The notes: a model not told the origin generated them from the sequence alone. DNA of 64,000 nucleotides from Candidatus Thalassarchaeum betae (GCA_003193925.1 PSPG01000004.1:62001-126000), one strand, 5' to 3'. Counted from the stretch's first letter, positions 52,270 to 61,205 are shown. Numbers and translations are program-made.

Positions 52270-53325
52270 TCAGAGGATGTCCTTGACCTGTGGCTCAGCT
52301 CTGGCTGCCAACACCGTCCTGTAGACGCCGTAAGCCGCCCAGACGCTGATGAAGAAGGCACAACCGATTGCGAACCCGGTAATGTCGGAGGTCCTAGTCC
52401 CCTCCTCGACGATAGTGGCCGGAGGGAATGCTATGGAAACATCGGAGGCCATCCAGCGGACCCCGATGGCGAATGCTGCAATGCAGAGCAAGCCTCTTCG
52501 GATGGCCTGGGGATAAGCAAGTTCGTTTGCCAGGAACTCAGGACCGTCGTCGTAGCGTCGGTCGAGGATCTCCTTCTGCACCACAGCTCCGACTATCAGA
52601 GCCACAAGACTGGTCCAGTATAGCAGGTTGCCCTGCTCGAATATCCTCAGTGACAGCGCCGCTTGGCGGTCTGCCTCCTTCTGGGCGTCGGACTCCTCGA
52701 TCAAGAACAGGGTGTCGTAGTCACCTACGGAGATGGTCCTAGTTTCGAGTGTTGCCGCATCGTCACCGGAAACTATGGATCCGGGCGGGCTGACAGTGAA
52801 TGAGAGTAGGTTCCAGTAGTCGTTCTCGTCAGGCACCCCGGAGCCGTCAACTGAGTTGCCTGCCAACCAAAAGTTAACTCCGCCGACATCTTCAGCGGGC
52901 GCGGTCCAGTTCAGGAACCAGATGCCATCGGAGTCGATGCCGGACTGCGATATGTCATCAAGGGCATCATCTACCTCGCGAATGTCCTGATCATTGGCCC
53001 AAGTAAAGACCCCCATGCCCTCCGAAGAGAGAAGGAAACCTGCCTTTGTGTTGCCACTGCCGCCCGAAAGCGTCAGCGAGTCTGCAACGGTGATGGTGTA
53101 CTGATAAGTCTCGTCGAGCCCATACATCACAGGGATGCCGGTGATCATTACCACCGATCTGTCCGAAGGGGCGCCGTTGTTGTGACAGGTGCAACCATAC
53201 TTGACAGTCGGATCTCCGTTGTTGTTCTCGACAGGCGGTCCACCGGACATTGCCATGACGGGCAGGGCTAGCAATCCCAGCAGCACCAGGCAGATGGCCG
53301 CTTTATCCACAATCGACCGCATCAT
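52270..53325 (-). CDS. Choice-of-anchor V/reeler-like membrane protein with CxCH motif
   Basis: After a signal peptide (ICLVLLGLLALPVMA), the 351-residue protein has YGCTCHNNGAPS and a beta-sandwich (YQYTITVADS, AGFLLSSEGMGVFTW, GIWFLNWTAPAEDVGGVNFWLAGNSVDGSG) that matches the choice-of-anchor V/reeler fold. The CTCH is one residue short of a CxxCH heme site. Three C-terminal membrane helices (about 225-245, 275-295, 320-340) anchor it. It is followed by tatC with a one-base gap. I take ATG 53325; the frame is open to 53379. Confidence 0.75.
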   Translation of the reverse strand: MMRSIVDKAAICLVLLGLLALPVMAMSGGPPVENNNGDPTVKYGCTCHNNGAPSDRSVVMITGIPVMYGLDETYQYTITVADSLTLSGGSGNTKAGFLLSSEGMGVFTWANDQDIREVDDALDDISQSGIDSDGIWFLNWTAPAEDVGGVNFWLAGNSVDGSGVPDENDYWNLLSFTVSPPGSIVSGDDAATLETRTISVGDYDTLFLIEESDAQKEADRQAALSLRIFEQGNLLYWTSLVALIVGAVVQKEILDRRYDDGPEFLANELAYPQAIRRGLLCIAAFAIGVRWMASDVSIAFPPATIVEEGTRTSDITGFAIGCAFFISVWAAYGVYRTVLAARAEPQVKDIL

Positions 53326-53375
53326 GTCACCCGTACCTCTGTCAGATGCCGGAGTCTCATAACCGTTGCTCGGTC

Positions 53376-53397
53376 GCATCCCCTAGAAAGGGGATGC
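53376..53397. terminator. Hairpin after pntB
   Basis: GCATCCCC (53376-53383) and GGGGATGC (53390-53397) are perfect 8-bp complementary arms with a TAGAAA loop. It begins eight bases past the pntB stop on the minus strand and about 50 bp before the next start. Its role as a terminator or mRNA end is inferred. Confidence 0.45.
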
Positions 53398-53404
53398 GGC
53401 ATCC

Positions 53405-54832
53405 TCACAGCTCCTTGATGGCCGAGTTGAGTTCGTTCATCATCTTCTTGCCGTCGCCGAACAGCATCATCGTCTTCTCCATGTAGAACAAGTCGTTGTC
53501 AACTCCAGCGTACCCCACGGACAGGCTTCGCTTGATAATCACTACCACCCTGGCCTTGTCTACGTCCAATATGGGCATCCCCGCCAGAGGGCCCTCACCC
53601 GTGCGAGCCACGGGATTCGTGGTGTCGTTGGCACCAATGACCAAGGCGACGTCGCAGTCAGTGAACTCCGAGTTGATGTCATCCATCTCGATCAGTTGCT
53701 CGTACGGGACGTTCGCCTCAGCCAGCAGGACGTTCATGTGACCGGGCATTCTGCCAGCGACCGGGTGGATGGCATAGGACACCTCGCAGTCAGCAGCCTC
53801 CATCATGTCGGCGAACTCCTTGACTGCGTGCTGGCTCTGACTGACCGCCATCCCGTAGCCCGGGACAACGATGACCTTCTGAGCCCCGTCCAGCACCATC
53901 GCGACCTCCTCGGGGTCGCTGCCTACCTTGGTGCGAGTCGGCTGATCCTTGTCGCCGGTCCCACCGAACGCCTTGAAAAGGACTTCTCGCAGGGTCCTGT
54001 TCATCGCCTTGCACATGATGAATGTGAGTATCAGACCGGCTGCGCCGACCATCGAACCGGCGATGATGAGGACGTTATTCCCAATCACGAAGCCAGTGAA
54101 CGCAGCGGCGATTCCGGACAGCGAATTCAGCATACTTACTACTACAGGCATGTCGGCCCCGCCAATCGGGATGACGAAGAGGATGCCGAGCAGGCTGGAA
54201 AATCCCACTATGCCCCAGATGTAGGCCTTGTTTGAGGGCTCTTGGATGGTCATCCAGATAAGATAAAGGGAGCCAATCAGAAGCAGGAGCTTCACGGCGT
54301 TGAGCCAAGGGGGGCCCCAAGTGGGGAATCTTAGCCACTTCTTGGTGAGAGGCACGACGAAACCGCCCTTGAGCTTCATCATCGCGACCAGTGAGCCGGT
54401 GAGGGTCATCCATCCGACCAATCCCGACAGGCCGATGGCTACCCAGACGGCGTAGAGTTCGACGCCGGGTTCCGGGACATTTCCCTCCTCGAGTCTACGC
54501 AGGACCTCGGACAGGGCTACGAGTGCTGACGCACCTCCTCCGAAGCCGTTGAACAGCGCCACTAGCTCGGGCATTCCAGTCATCTCGATGCGAGTCGCCA
54601 TCAGGGCACCGATCAGGGCCCCTATGGCCAGCCCCCCGACAATCAGCTCCCAGCCGATTATCCCCTCTGAGTACATCCTAGCCACTGTGACCAGTACAGC
54701 GAGGAACATACCCATTGCACCGATTCTGTTTCCCCGGGGGGCTGTCCTCGGACTGGAAAGCTGCTTGATCCCGAGGATGAAGAGGACGGCTGCCACCAGG
54801 TACCCGATATCCCACACCGCTGCGCTTACCAA
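53405..54832 (-). CDS. pntB: NAD(P) transhydrogenase subunit beta
   Basis: PntB supplies the membrane part dII and the NADP-binding domain dIII of proton-translocating transhydrogenase, which makes NADPH from NADH at the cost of proton gradient. The 475-residue protein shows eight or so membrane helices (with FNGFGGGASALVAL and MLNSLSGIAAAFTG) and the dIII signature VIVVPGYGMAVSQSQH, HPVAGRMPGHMNVLLAEA, VIGANDTTNPVA and KRSLSVGYAGVDN. It starts at TTG 54832, directly after the pntA2 stop. Confidence 0.95.
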   Translation of the reverse strand: MVSAAVWDIGYLVAAVLFILGIKQLSSPRTAPRGNRIGAMGMFLAVLVTVARMYSEGIIGWELIVGGLAIGALIGALMATRIEMTGMPELVALFNGFGGGASALVALSEVLRRLEEGNVPEPGVELYAVWVAIGLSGLVGWMTLTGSLVAMMKLKGGFVVPLTKKWLRFPTWGPPWLNAVKLLLLIGSLYLIWMTIQEPSNKAYIWGIVGFSSLLGILFVIPIGGADMPVVVSMLNSLSGIAAAFTGFVIGNNVLIIAGSMVGAAGLILTFIMCKAMNRTLREVLFKAFGGTGDKDQPTRTKVGSDPEEVAMVLDGAQKVIVVPGYGMAVSQSQHAVKEFADMMEAADCEVSYAIHPVAGRMPGHMNVLLAEANVPYEQLIEMDDINSEFTDCDVALVIGANDTTNPVARTGEGPLAGMPILDVDKARVVVIIKRSLSVGYAGVDNDLFYMEKTMMLFGDGKKMMNELNSAIKEL

Positions 54833-55153
54833 TCACCCACCACCCTTGCGTCTCTTACCGGCGATCATCTCCAGCATCCTGTTGGTGACCATGAAGCCGC
54901 CAACGGCGTTGATGGTGGCCATGACCAGTGCTGCGAAGGCCAACCAGGCTGCAGTTCCCGGATCGCCGTCGTTGAAGGCGGTGTTGGACAGAATCAGAGC
55001 GCCGACGATGGTGATGCCGGAGATCGCGTTGGCACCGGACATCAACGGAGTGTGCAGAGTCGATGGGACCTTGCTGATGAGCTCGAAGCCGAGGAAGATG
55101 GCCAGGACGAAGACGGTGATGCTTCCGACCAGTGCAGCGACAGTGAGGCTCAG
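54833..55153 (-). CDS. pntA2: NAD(P) transhydrogenase subunit alpha, part 2, with CTG start
   Basis: The 106-residue membrane part of the alpha subunit (dII) contains TVFVLAIFLGFELISKVPSTLHTPLMSGANAISGITIVGALIL, as in split bacterial PntAA/PntAB. The conserved sequence begins before the first normal start codon (TTG 55045). Upstream in frame there is no ATG, GTG or TTG before a stop. CTG 55153 forms a CTGA overlap with the pntA1 stop, just like the ATGA junctions elsewhere in this window. I therefore take CTG as the likely start. Confidence 0.8.
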   Translation of the reverse strand: MSLTVAALVGSITVFVLAIFLGFELISKVPSTLHTPLMSGANAISGITIVGALILSNTAFNDGDPGTAAWLAFAALVMATINAVGGFMVTNRMLEMIAGKRRKGGG

Positions 55154-56319
55154 TTGACCACCCCCGCCAGTCTGGACTGGTTCTCATGGATGACTCCGCC
55201 CATGCAGATTAGGACGCCACCCATCCCCGCCACGTAGAATTCGGAGCCCTCCGGGGCGCCGACGATTACGTCGTCGTCCAAGTCGAGTCGCAGTTCACCC
55301 CCCTCGACGAGTGTGATGGCGAAGTTCGTCAGGTTGTTCGAGTACAGCATGCTCGCTGTGGATGCGATCAACCCGGGCAGGTTCTCGATTCCGATGATTT
55401 TGATCCCGTGCTCAACCACGATCTTTCCAGGTCTGGTGAGCTCGCAGTTGCCGCCAACGTCAGCGTTCATGTCTACTATCACCGCGCCGTCCTTGAACGA
55501 CTTGACTGCGCTAGTGGGTACAGTGATTGGGGCGGGGCGGCCAAAGATGCGAGCGGTGGTAATGATGACATCAGCATTCTTGGCCACGTCGCAGACGGTA
55601 TCGTTGACCCTCTGGATGAACTCGGGAGTCAGGGGCTTAGCGTATCCCGACTCGTCCTCGAAGTCGTCCATGCCCTCGACCTCGATGAAACGTCCTCCGA
55701 CGGACTCGATCTCCTCGGCGGCCGACTTCCTGACATCGGATGCGTAGACGACGCCGCCGAGGCGCTTGGCAGTGGCGATGGCCTGCAGTCCTGCCACGCC
55801 GCTGCCCATGATGACGAACTTGGCGGGCTTGACGGTGCCCGCGCTCGTGGTCATCATAGGGATGACCTTCGAGATATGGGCAGCTCCCATCAGCACTGCT
55901 TTGTAGCCGGCGAGGTTATCCTGACTGGAGTTAACGTCCATGGATTGGGCCCTAGAGAGCCTCCTGGGAATCATGTCCATGCTGAGCAGGGTGACTCCAG
56001 CAGCCATTGCTTCCCTCACGCGCTCTGGGTGCCTGAACGGGTCTGCGACGCAAGCCAGCATCTGGCCTGGGCTCATCGAAGATGCGTCTGGCATGTGGAT
56101 GGCGACGAGCAGGTCGGCTGACATCACCTCGTCTCGTGATACGATCTTAGCGCCCTTGGACTCATATTTCGAGTCAGGGTAATTGGAGCGTACGCCAGCC
56201 CCCGACTGGACCAGTACCTCGAAGCCCTCCTTGCCCAGCTTCCTCAACGAATTCGGAACTATCGCGACACGGTTCTCGCCATCCGGCTCCAGCAATACTC
56301 CGAGTCGCATTTCAGACAC
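55150..56319 (-). CDS. pntA1: NAD(P) transhydrogenase subunit alpha, part 1
   Basis: The 389-residue soluble dI domain binds NAD(H). Features: EMRLGVLLEPDGENRVAIVP, MDMIPRRLSRAQSMDVNSSQDNLAGYKAV (the RQD-type loop), VIMGSGVAGLQAIATAKRLGGVV, TTARIFGRPAPITV and GGNCELTRPGKIV. Together with pntA2 and pntB it forms the complete split enzyme. GTG 56319 or ATG 56310 may be the start. An inverted repeat lies 13 bp upstream. Confidence 0.94.
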   Translation of the reverse strand: MSEMRLGVLLEPDGENRVAIVPNSLRKLGKEGFEVLVQSGAGVRSNYPDSKYESKGAKIVSRDEVMSADLLVAIHMPDASSMSPGQMLACVADPFRHPERVREAMAAGVTLLSMDMIPRRLSRAQSMDVNSSQDNLAGYKAVLMGAAHISKVIPMMTTSAGTVKPAKFVIMGSGVAGLQAIATAKRLGGVVYASDVRKSAAEEIESVGGRFIEVEGMDDFEDESGYAKPLTPEFIQRVNDTVCDVAKNADVIITTARIFGRPAPITVPTSAVKSFKDGAVIVDMNADVGGNCELTRPGKIVVEHGIKIIGIENLPGLIASTASMLYSNNLTNFAITLVEGGELRLDLDDDVIVGAPEGSEFYVAGMGGVLICMGGVIHENQSRLAGVVN

Positions 56320-56331
56320 TTTCCAACTGGA

Positions 56332-56346
56332 TGAGCCGTAGGCTCA
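56332..56346. repeat. Inverted repeat upstream of pntA1
   Basis: TGAGCC (56332-56337) and GGCTCA (56341-56346) flank GTA. It sits 13 bp before the pntA1 GTG in the 197-bp gap to divergent mdh, so it may be an operator or a leader hairpin. The rest of the gap holds no visible gene. Confidence 0.4.
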
Positions 56347-56516
56347 ACTTTCGACGGTTCTTTCGACTTGAGGGCGCTTATTGAAACCGTCGCCGAACCT
56401 TTCAGTCGAACAGCATCAGATTGCTGGCAGAACGCTGATTGCGATGCAGTACTTGCTAATTCATGCATCACTAAGGCTAAGTCTGACACCGGCGGCGCTC
56501 AGACCGAGGTCGCTAC

Positions 56517-57455
56517 GTGTCGAGAGGCGCTAGGAAGGTCGCAGTGATCGGAGCGGGCAACGTGGGCGCTACCTGCGCATTCGTGCTCGCTCAGATGAAT
56601 GTCGGTGAAATCGTGATGCTGGACATCTACGAGGGAGTTGCGAAGGGCAAGGCTCTCGACATGAGCCAGGGCGGGCAGATCCTCAACTACGACGGTAAGA
56701 TAACCGGTACCAAGGACTACATCGATATTGCCGGCGCCGATGTCGTGGTTGTCACCTCAGGCTTCCCGAGGCAGCCGGGCATGTCCAGAGAGGACCTGAT
56801 CGGCAAGAACGCTGACATCATCTCCGAGGTCGGAGACGGAATCAAGGGGCACGCACCTGACTCGGTGATCGTGATGGTGACCAATCCACTAGACCTGATG
56901 ACCTACCATATGCAGAGGGTCACGGGCTTCCCCCACCACCGAGTCGTCGGACAGGCAGGAATCCTCGACTCGGCCAGAATGACCCACTTCGTCGCTCAGG
57001 AACTCGGTTGCAGCAACGAGGACGTGCAGGCGATGGTGCTCGGCGGGCACGGTGACACGATGGTGCCGCTGCCGCGATACACCACTGCAGGGGGCATCTC
57101 GATCACCCACCTGATGGAAGAGGAGACCATCGACGCCATCTGCGCGCGTACCGCCGCAGGCGGCGGCGAGATAGTCAAGCTCCTCGAGCACGGCAGTGCG
57201 TTCTACGCGCCCGGCAGTGCTGCCGCCATCATGGCAGAGTCTATCATCAACGACAGGAAGAGAATGCTGCCCTGCAGCGCCTACCTGACTGGCCAGTACG
57301 GCATGGAGGACATCTACATCGGCGTGCCGGTAATTCTGGGCAGCGGCGGAGTAGAGCGAGTTGTCGAGTTGAAGCTAGAAGATTCGGAATTGTCGAGCCT
57401 GCAGGGCTCGGGCGCCTTCTACAAGGAGCAACTGAGTCAGATACTCGGATACTGA
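56517..57455 (+). CDS. mdh: Malate dehydrogenase
   Basis: The 312-residue LDH-like enzyme interconverts malate and oxaloacetate. It has the NAD loop IGAGNVGATCAF, LDIYEG with Asp favouring NAD, the substrate loop GFPRQPGMSREDL with its arginine, VTNPLD, GQAGILDSAR and the catalytic His in GGHGDTMVP. Arg in the specificity loop (PRQPGM) points to malate rather than lactate. It starts at GTG 56517, divergent from the transhydrogenase operon; both adjust nicotinamide redox balance. Confidence 0.94.
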   Translation: MSRGARKVAVIGAGNVGATCAFVLAQMNVGEIVMLDIYEGVAKGKALDMSQGGQILNYDGKITGTKDYIDIAGADVVVVTSGFPRQPGMSREDLIGKNADIISEVGDGIKGHAPDSVIVMVTNPLDLMTYHMQRVTGFPHHRVVGQAGILDSARMTHFVAQELGCSNEDVQAMVLGGHGDTMVPLPRYTTAGGISITHLMEEETIDAICARTAAGGGEIVKLLEHGSAFYAPGSAAAIMAESIINDRKRMLPCSAYLTGQYGMEDIYIGVPVILGSGGVERVVELKLEDSELSSLQGSGAFYKEQLSQILGY

Positions 57456-57476
57456 GTCCGCTGGATTCATTCGGAC

Positions 57477-58262
57477 GTGTCATCTGGGCAGGCCGTGGAA
57501 CGACAGTGCGAGCACGTCCACCTGGAGCACGACGGCAAGCTGTTGCTCGTGGACATGGACGGCAGCGGTCCGGGCATCCCGAAGAAGGGACGCACCGAGT
57601 GGGACGGGGGCGAGTTCCTGCTGAGGCTGCCGACGCCCGACGAGGCTCGGTCGATGGGCCTGACTTGGAAGGAGAGGAGGGTCAATCACTTCCGGCTCGG
57701 CACCGATGACCATCAAGTGACTGTGGCCACGCCCGATATCATGTGGCCGGAGCACTGGGCATGGAAGGACGCGGTCATCAGCGACAGCGCGGTCGATCCG
57801 GTTGCTCGCGAGTCGGTCTACAGGACAATGCACAGGGTCGTCAGCAAGGTCGTCATCACTAATCCGGACGGATGCATCCTGATGGCCAAGGTCACGAGGG
57901 GCTTCTTCACTGGCTGCTGGACGCTACCTGGCGGCTTCGTGGACTACGGCGAGCACCCACGCAAGGGTGCGGAGCGCGAAGCGCTGGAAGAACTGGGGAT
58001 AAGCATCACGATCCCAGATCCCAAGGGGGAATCGGGAGAAGCGGTTTCGGGGGACGACGGCGCACTGATCCAAGAGGCGATATTCCTCCAGGACGGAATC
58101 AACTGGATCTCGTTCACCTATCGCTGCGAGGCCGATATCCCACCTGAAGACATAGTGCCGAAGGATGACGAAATCGAGGAAGCTCGCTGGTTCACGCCTG
58201 AGGAAGCGTTGGACAACGCGGTTTCTCTGTTCGACATCGAAGCGATACTGAGGATCAAATAA
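57477..58262 (+). CDS. Nudix hydrolase with N-terminal extension
   Basis: The 261-residue protein contains a full Nudix box, GGFVDYGEHPRKGAEREALEELGI (G-x5-E-x7-REAxEExGI), around residue 155-178, within a standard Nudix fold that ends with DDEIEEARWFTPEEAL. About 115 residues precede the domain and are not recognised. The substrate, some nucleoside diphosphate compound, is not predictable. It starts at GTG 57477, 21 bp after mdh. Confidence 0.87.
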   Translation: MSSGQAVERQCEHVHLEHDGKLLLVDMDGSGPGIPKKGRTEWDGGEFLLRLPTPDEARSMGLTWKERRVNHFRLGTDDHQVTVATPDIMWPEHWAWKDAVISDSAVDPVARESVYRTMHRVVSKVVITNPDGCILMAKVTRGFFTGCWTLPGGFVDYGEHPRKGAEREALEELGISITIPDPKGESGEAVSGDDGALIQEAIFLQDGINWISFTYRCEADIPPEDIVPKDDEIEEARWFTPEEALDNAVSLFDIEAILRIK

Positions 58263-58281
58263 TTGCAGGCGGTCAATCAAG

Positions 58282-58359
58282 TGGTGGGCCCGCCAGGATT
58301 TGAACCTGGGTCTATTGGTCCCAAACCAACAAGCATAAGCCAGACTAACCCACGGGCCC
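58282..58359 (-). tRNA. tRNA-Pro (anticodon TGG), CCA encoded
   Basis: The reverse strand folds as a cloverleaf: acceptor GGGCCCG with CGGGCCC, anticodon stem GTTGG with CCAAT closing loop TTTGGGA (anticodon TGG, G37), and T arm CCAGG-TTCAAAT-CCTGG. The discriminator A (58285) is followed by an encoded CCA at 58284-58282. It lies between the Nudix gene and a zinc-ribbon gene. Confidence 0.93.
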
Positions 58360-58396
58360 TGATGTCGTTCCACATGAAGGGCTCGCATGAAGGTTA

Positions 58397-58822
58397 CTAG
58401 AGCCATGACCAACTGTCGGCACTAGCGCGGATGAGCACTCCACCCAACTCGGCCTGACCGAGTATCTGCTCTGCTGAGGGCTCGTCGATGCCCTCCTTCC
58501 CGAGTTCTCTGGACAACGACTTCAGCGTCAGCGTGCCATCACTCCCGGTCGATTGCCGCATGATCCTCTTGATTACCTCCGGACCGCCTCTCGTCACCTC
58601 GGCCACGACACTTCGCCTGCTCTCCTCGGCGGCTGTGCGTGACTCAACCTCTTGGCTGATCTGACGAGGCAGGTTGGAGGCTGCCACAGCCTCGGCCAGC
58701 TGCTCGGTCGAGTGGAACTCCCTGAGGGTCTTGCCCGAACCTGAGGAGCCACAACGGGGGCAATTGGCTATGGCGACCTTTCGAGCGCCGAAGGAGTTGC
58801 CGCACGAGCATTTGACTAGCAC
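58397..58822 (-). CDS. Zinc-ribbon protein with helical C-terminal domain
   Basis: The 141-residue form begins VLVKCSCGNSFGARKVAIANCPRCG, a CxC...CxxC zinc ribbon, then a long helix (EQLAEAVAASNLPRQISQEVESRTAAEESRR) and a winged-helix-like end (LTLKSLSRELGKEGIDEPSAEQILGQAELGGVLIRASADSWSWL). It looks like a nucleic-acid-binding protein of the archaeal DUF5817 kind, which is not certain. GTG 58822 has an AT-rich element about 28 bp upstream. The frame extends to ATG 58933, which overlaps the divergent ATG of the next gene. Confidence 0.65.
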   Translation of the reverse strand: MLVKCSCGNSFGARKVAIANCPRCGSSGSGKTLREFHSTEQLAEAVAASNLPRQISQEVESRTAAEESRRSVVAEVTRGGPEVIKRIMRQSTGSDGTLTLKSLSRELGKEGIDEPSAEQILGQAELGGVLIRASADSWSWL

Positions 58823-58931
58823 CCAAACCCGGTCCACGGAGGGTCTTGAAAATCCCGGTTCAAGAGGTTGTCTCGGTAGAAAGGCATCATTCCTAGGCCG
58901 ATTTGATGTATCATCGGCCTCTGCGAGGTCC

Positions 58932-59210
58932 ATGCGCAAGCTGCGAATCGCAATCGGATGGGTGCTCGCAGTGGTGCTGATCGGGCTCTCTGCCAACAGC
59001 TTTGCATCAGAGGGTGATCTGACGACTGAGGCATGGGGTTTCCTGCTTCTGACGCCGCTCGCGCTGGCGATAGCGCTCAGTCCTACGGCTCCATGGGAGA
59101 ACGATGCTACCGAGAGCGCTGAGCCCTGGGACGATGAGGATGAGAGTGAGAGCGGGGCGAAGGACGTGCCTGACCCTATCGAGGCTGGCTTCGACGTGCC
59201 GGTCCTGTAA
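58932..59210 (+). CDS. Small membrane protein with acidic tail
   Basis: The 92-residue protein has two membrane helices (about 5-23 and 36-52), then an acidic tail (ENDATESAEPWDDEDESESGAKD). I do not recognise it. Its ATG shares the sequence CATG with a possible ATG of the divergent zinc-ribbon gene. It is convergent with and abuts the FttA gene. Confidence 0.6.
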   Translation: MRKLRIAIGWVLAVVLIGLSANSFASEGDLTTEAWGFLLLTPLALAIALSPTAPWENDATESAEPWDDEDESESGAKDVPDPIEAGFDVPVL

Positions 59211-61127
59211 TCAGGACAACCGCAGGGTCTCTAGGTTCGCGGGTGCGTAGGTCTGGACCCTGAACTTCTCCCTCAGACCCTGTCGGAAGGCGTTGCAGGT
59301 TTGGGGATCTCCGTGGTGGCAGATTATCTTCCTCGGAGTCGGGTTCAGAGCGTCGACGTAGTCGAATAACTGGTTCCTGTCGGAGTGGCCGCTGAACCCG
59401 TCAATGGTGACCATGTTGCACCTGATGTCGATCATCAGCGTCTGACCCTTGTCCATGATCGGGACCTGTGCGTGACCCTGCTGCAAGCGCCTGCCTAGGG
59501 TTCCGGATGCCTGATAGCCGACGAAGCACAGGGTGTTGCCCGGTTCGGGCGCCCAGTGTTTGAAATACTCAACGATAGGGCCGCCCGTCATCATTCCGCT
59601 GGTCGCGAGGACGATGGACGGGTTGGGATCGAGGAGGAGGGAGTCGCGCTGCTCCCTCGAGTCAACCTGCTTGAACCACGAAGAATTGAACGGATTCTCG
59701 GCCCCCCCCTTGAGCATCTGCCTGCGAAGATCACGATTCAGGAAATTCGGGTGGCTCGTGTGAATCGCGGTGGCTTCGGATATCATCCCGTCCAGCCAGA
59801 CGGTGACAGGCTTCACTTTGCCCGACTTGAACAACTGGTCGATTGCTATCATTACCTCCTGTGAGCGGCCCACTGCGAAGACAGGGCAGAATATCTTGCC
59901 ACCCCGGCCGACTGCATCCTGAATCAGGTCATGCAGCTCGTGGGTCGCCTGCTGCCTAGTGGGCTGCACGTCCTGGGGTCCGCCGTATGTCGACTCTATC
60001 ACGAGCGTCTCGACCTTGGGGAACCTCACAGTTGCAGCGTCGAACAGCCACGATTTCTCGTACTTGATGTCACCGGAGAAGAGCAGCTTGTGCTCGCCCT
60101 TGCCCTCGCCTATCTGCATGTAAACGCTGGATGAACCGAGGATGTGCCCGGCGTTCTCCATGGTCATCTTGATGTCAGGGGCTATGTCTGTCTTGTCACC
60201 CCAGTTGACATCGATGACGTGCTTGATGCACTCCTGGATGTCGGCCTTGGAGTAGGGTGCCTCGTTGCCCTCTGCCTGTGCGACCTTGATGTAGTCTATC
60301 TGCAGGAGTGTCATCAGGTCCCTAGTCGGAGGGGTGCAGTACACCGGACCCGTGTAGCCATACTTGAACAGGACCGGGAGCATCCCAATGTGGTCGATGT
60401 GGGCATGGGTGATCACAACCGCGTCGAGATTCTCGAGCGGTAGCAACTCTGGCGCGGCGAAGAAGGGCTCGACCTCGCTACGATTGGTAGTGGGCTTGGC
60501 GCCGCAGTCGACCAGCACCTTGGACTCGTTCGTGGTCACCAGGTGCATGGACCTGCCAACTTCACGATAGGAGCCTAGAGCAGTGACTCGTACCCAAGGC
60601 TCGCCGAGTCGCTGGGTGCGGTATATCCGAGTCCCGAACTTCCTGAGCAGGGACTTCCTCTCGTCAGCCAGCTCCTTGCGATAGCGTCGGATGTCATGCT
60701 GGGTTCGGCTCCCTATAGCTGGAGCCCTGACGACATCGACCAACCAGCCTATCTGGTCCCTCAGGGCACGCACGTTAGAGCCCTTGGGGCCGACGGCAGA
60801 AGATGGATCGTCACACTCGAGTACAACTTGACTGAGAGCTGGGTCGAGCCAAATTTTGCGGACTTCTGCCTCGGCCGGAATCATCTGAGCGACAGCGTCG
60901 TGCACGGCCTTCTCGTCAGCTAGGATTTCACTGTGGGGCCTGATTACGACGCGTCGCTTGATTGTCTTGGCTATTCTCACGGTAAGATTGTTCCCTGAGC
61001 CTCCGAAGGCTGCGGGCTGCTTCGTCACGATGGCGATCGAACCCGCCTCGACATCGACCTCGTAGTCGACGTCGTCTGGTATCATCTTGGAGATCTTCTT
61101 CTTCAGCTCACTGAGCGTCAGGCGCAT
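59211..61127 (-). CDS. fttA: Transcription termination nuclease FttA (aCPSF1), KH/beta-CASP
   Basis: The 638-residue protein has N-terminal KH domains (LTLSELKKKISKMIPDDVDYEV and DPSSAVGPKGSNVRALRDQIGWLVDVVRAP), the metallo-beta-lactamase part (THAHIDHIGMLPVLFKYGYTGPVYCT, GHILGSSSVYM, LFSGDIKYE) and a beta-CASP part (FAVGRSQEVMIAI, ATSGMMTGGPIVEYFKHW, GFSGHSDRNQL, CHHGD). This is the archaeal CPSF73-like nuclease that ends transcription at U-rich sites. Length and order are standard. It is downstream of psmB on the same strand. Confidence 0.95.
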   Translation of the reverse strand: MRLTLSELKKKISKMIPDDVDYEVDVEAGSIAIVTKQPAAFGGSGNNLTVRIAKTIKRRVVIRPHSEILADEKAVHDAVAQMIPAEAEVRKIWLDPALSQVVLECDDPSSAVGPKGSNVRALRDQIGWLVDVVRAPAIGSRTQHDIRRYRKELADERKSLLRKFGTRIYRTQRLGEPWVRVTALGSYREVGRSMHLVTTNESKVLVDCGAKPTTNRSEVEPFFAAPELLPLENLDAVVITHAHIDHIGMLPVLFKYGYTGPVYCTPPTRDLMTLLQIDYIKVAQAEGNEAPYSKADIQECIKHVIDVNWGDKTDIAPDIKMTMENAGHILGSSSVYMQIGEGKGEHKLLFSGDIKYEKSWLFDAATVRFPKVETLVIESTYGGPQDVQPTRQQATHELHDLIQDAVGRGGKIFCPVFAVGRSQEVMIAIDQLFKSGKVKPVTVWLDGMISEATAIHTSHPNFLNRDLRRQMLKGGAENPFNSSWFKQVDSREQRDSLLLDPNPSIVLATSGMMTGGPIVEYFKHWAPEPGNTLCFVGYQASGTLGRRLQQGHAQVPIMDKGQTLMIDIRCNMVTIDGFSGHSDRNQLFDYVDALNPTPRKIICHHGDPQTCNAFRQGLREKFRVQTYAPANLETLRLS

Positions 61128-61205
61128 TCATTCACTTCCCTAGTAAACTCACGGCAGTACTTGTCTCCCCGAGAATGGGGGGCTGGCACTTGGCCGGGAG
61201 TGGAA

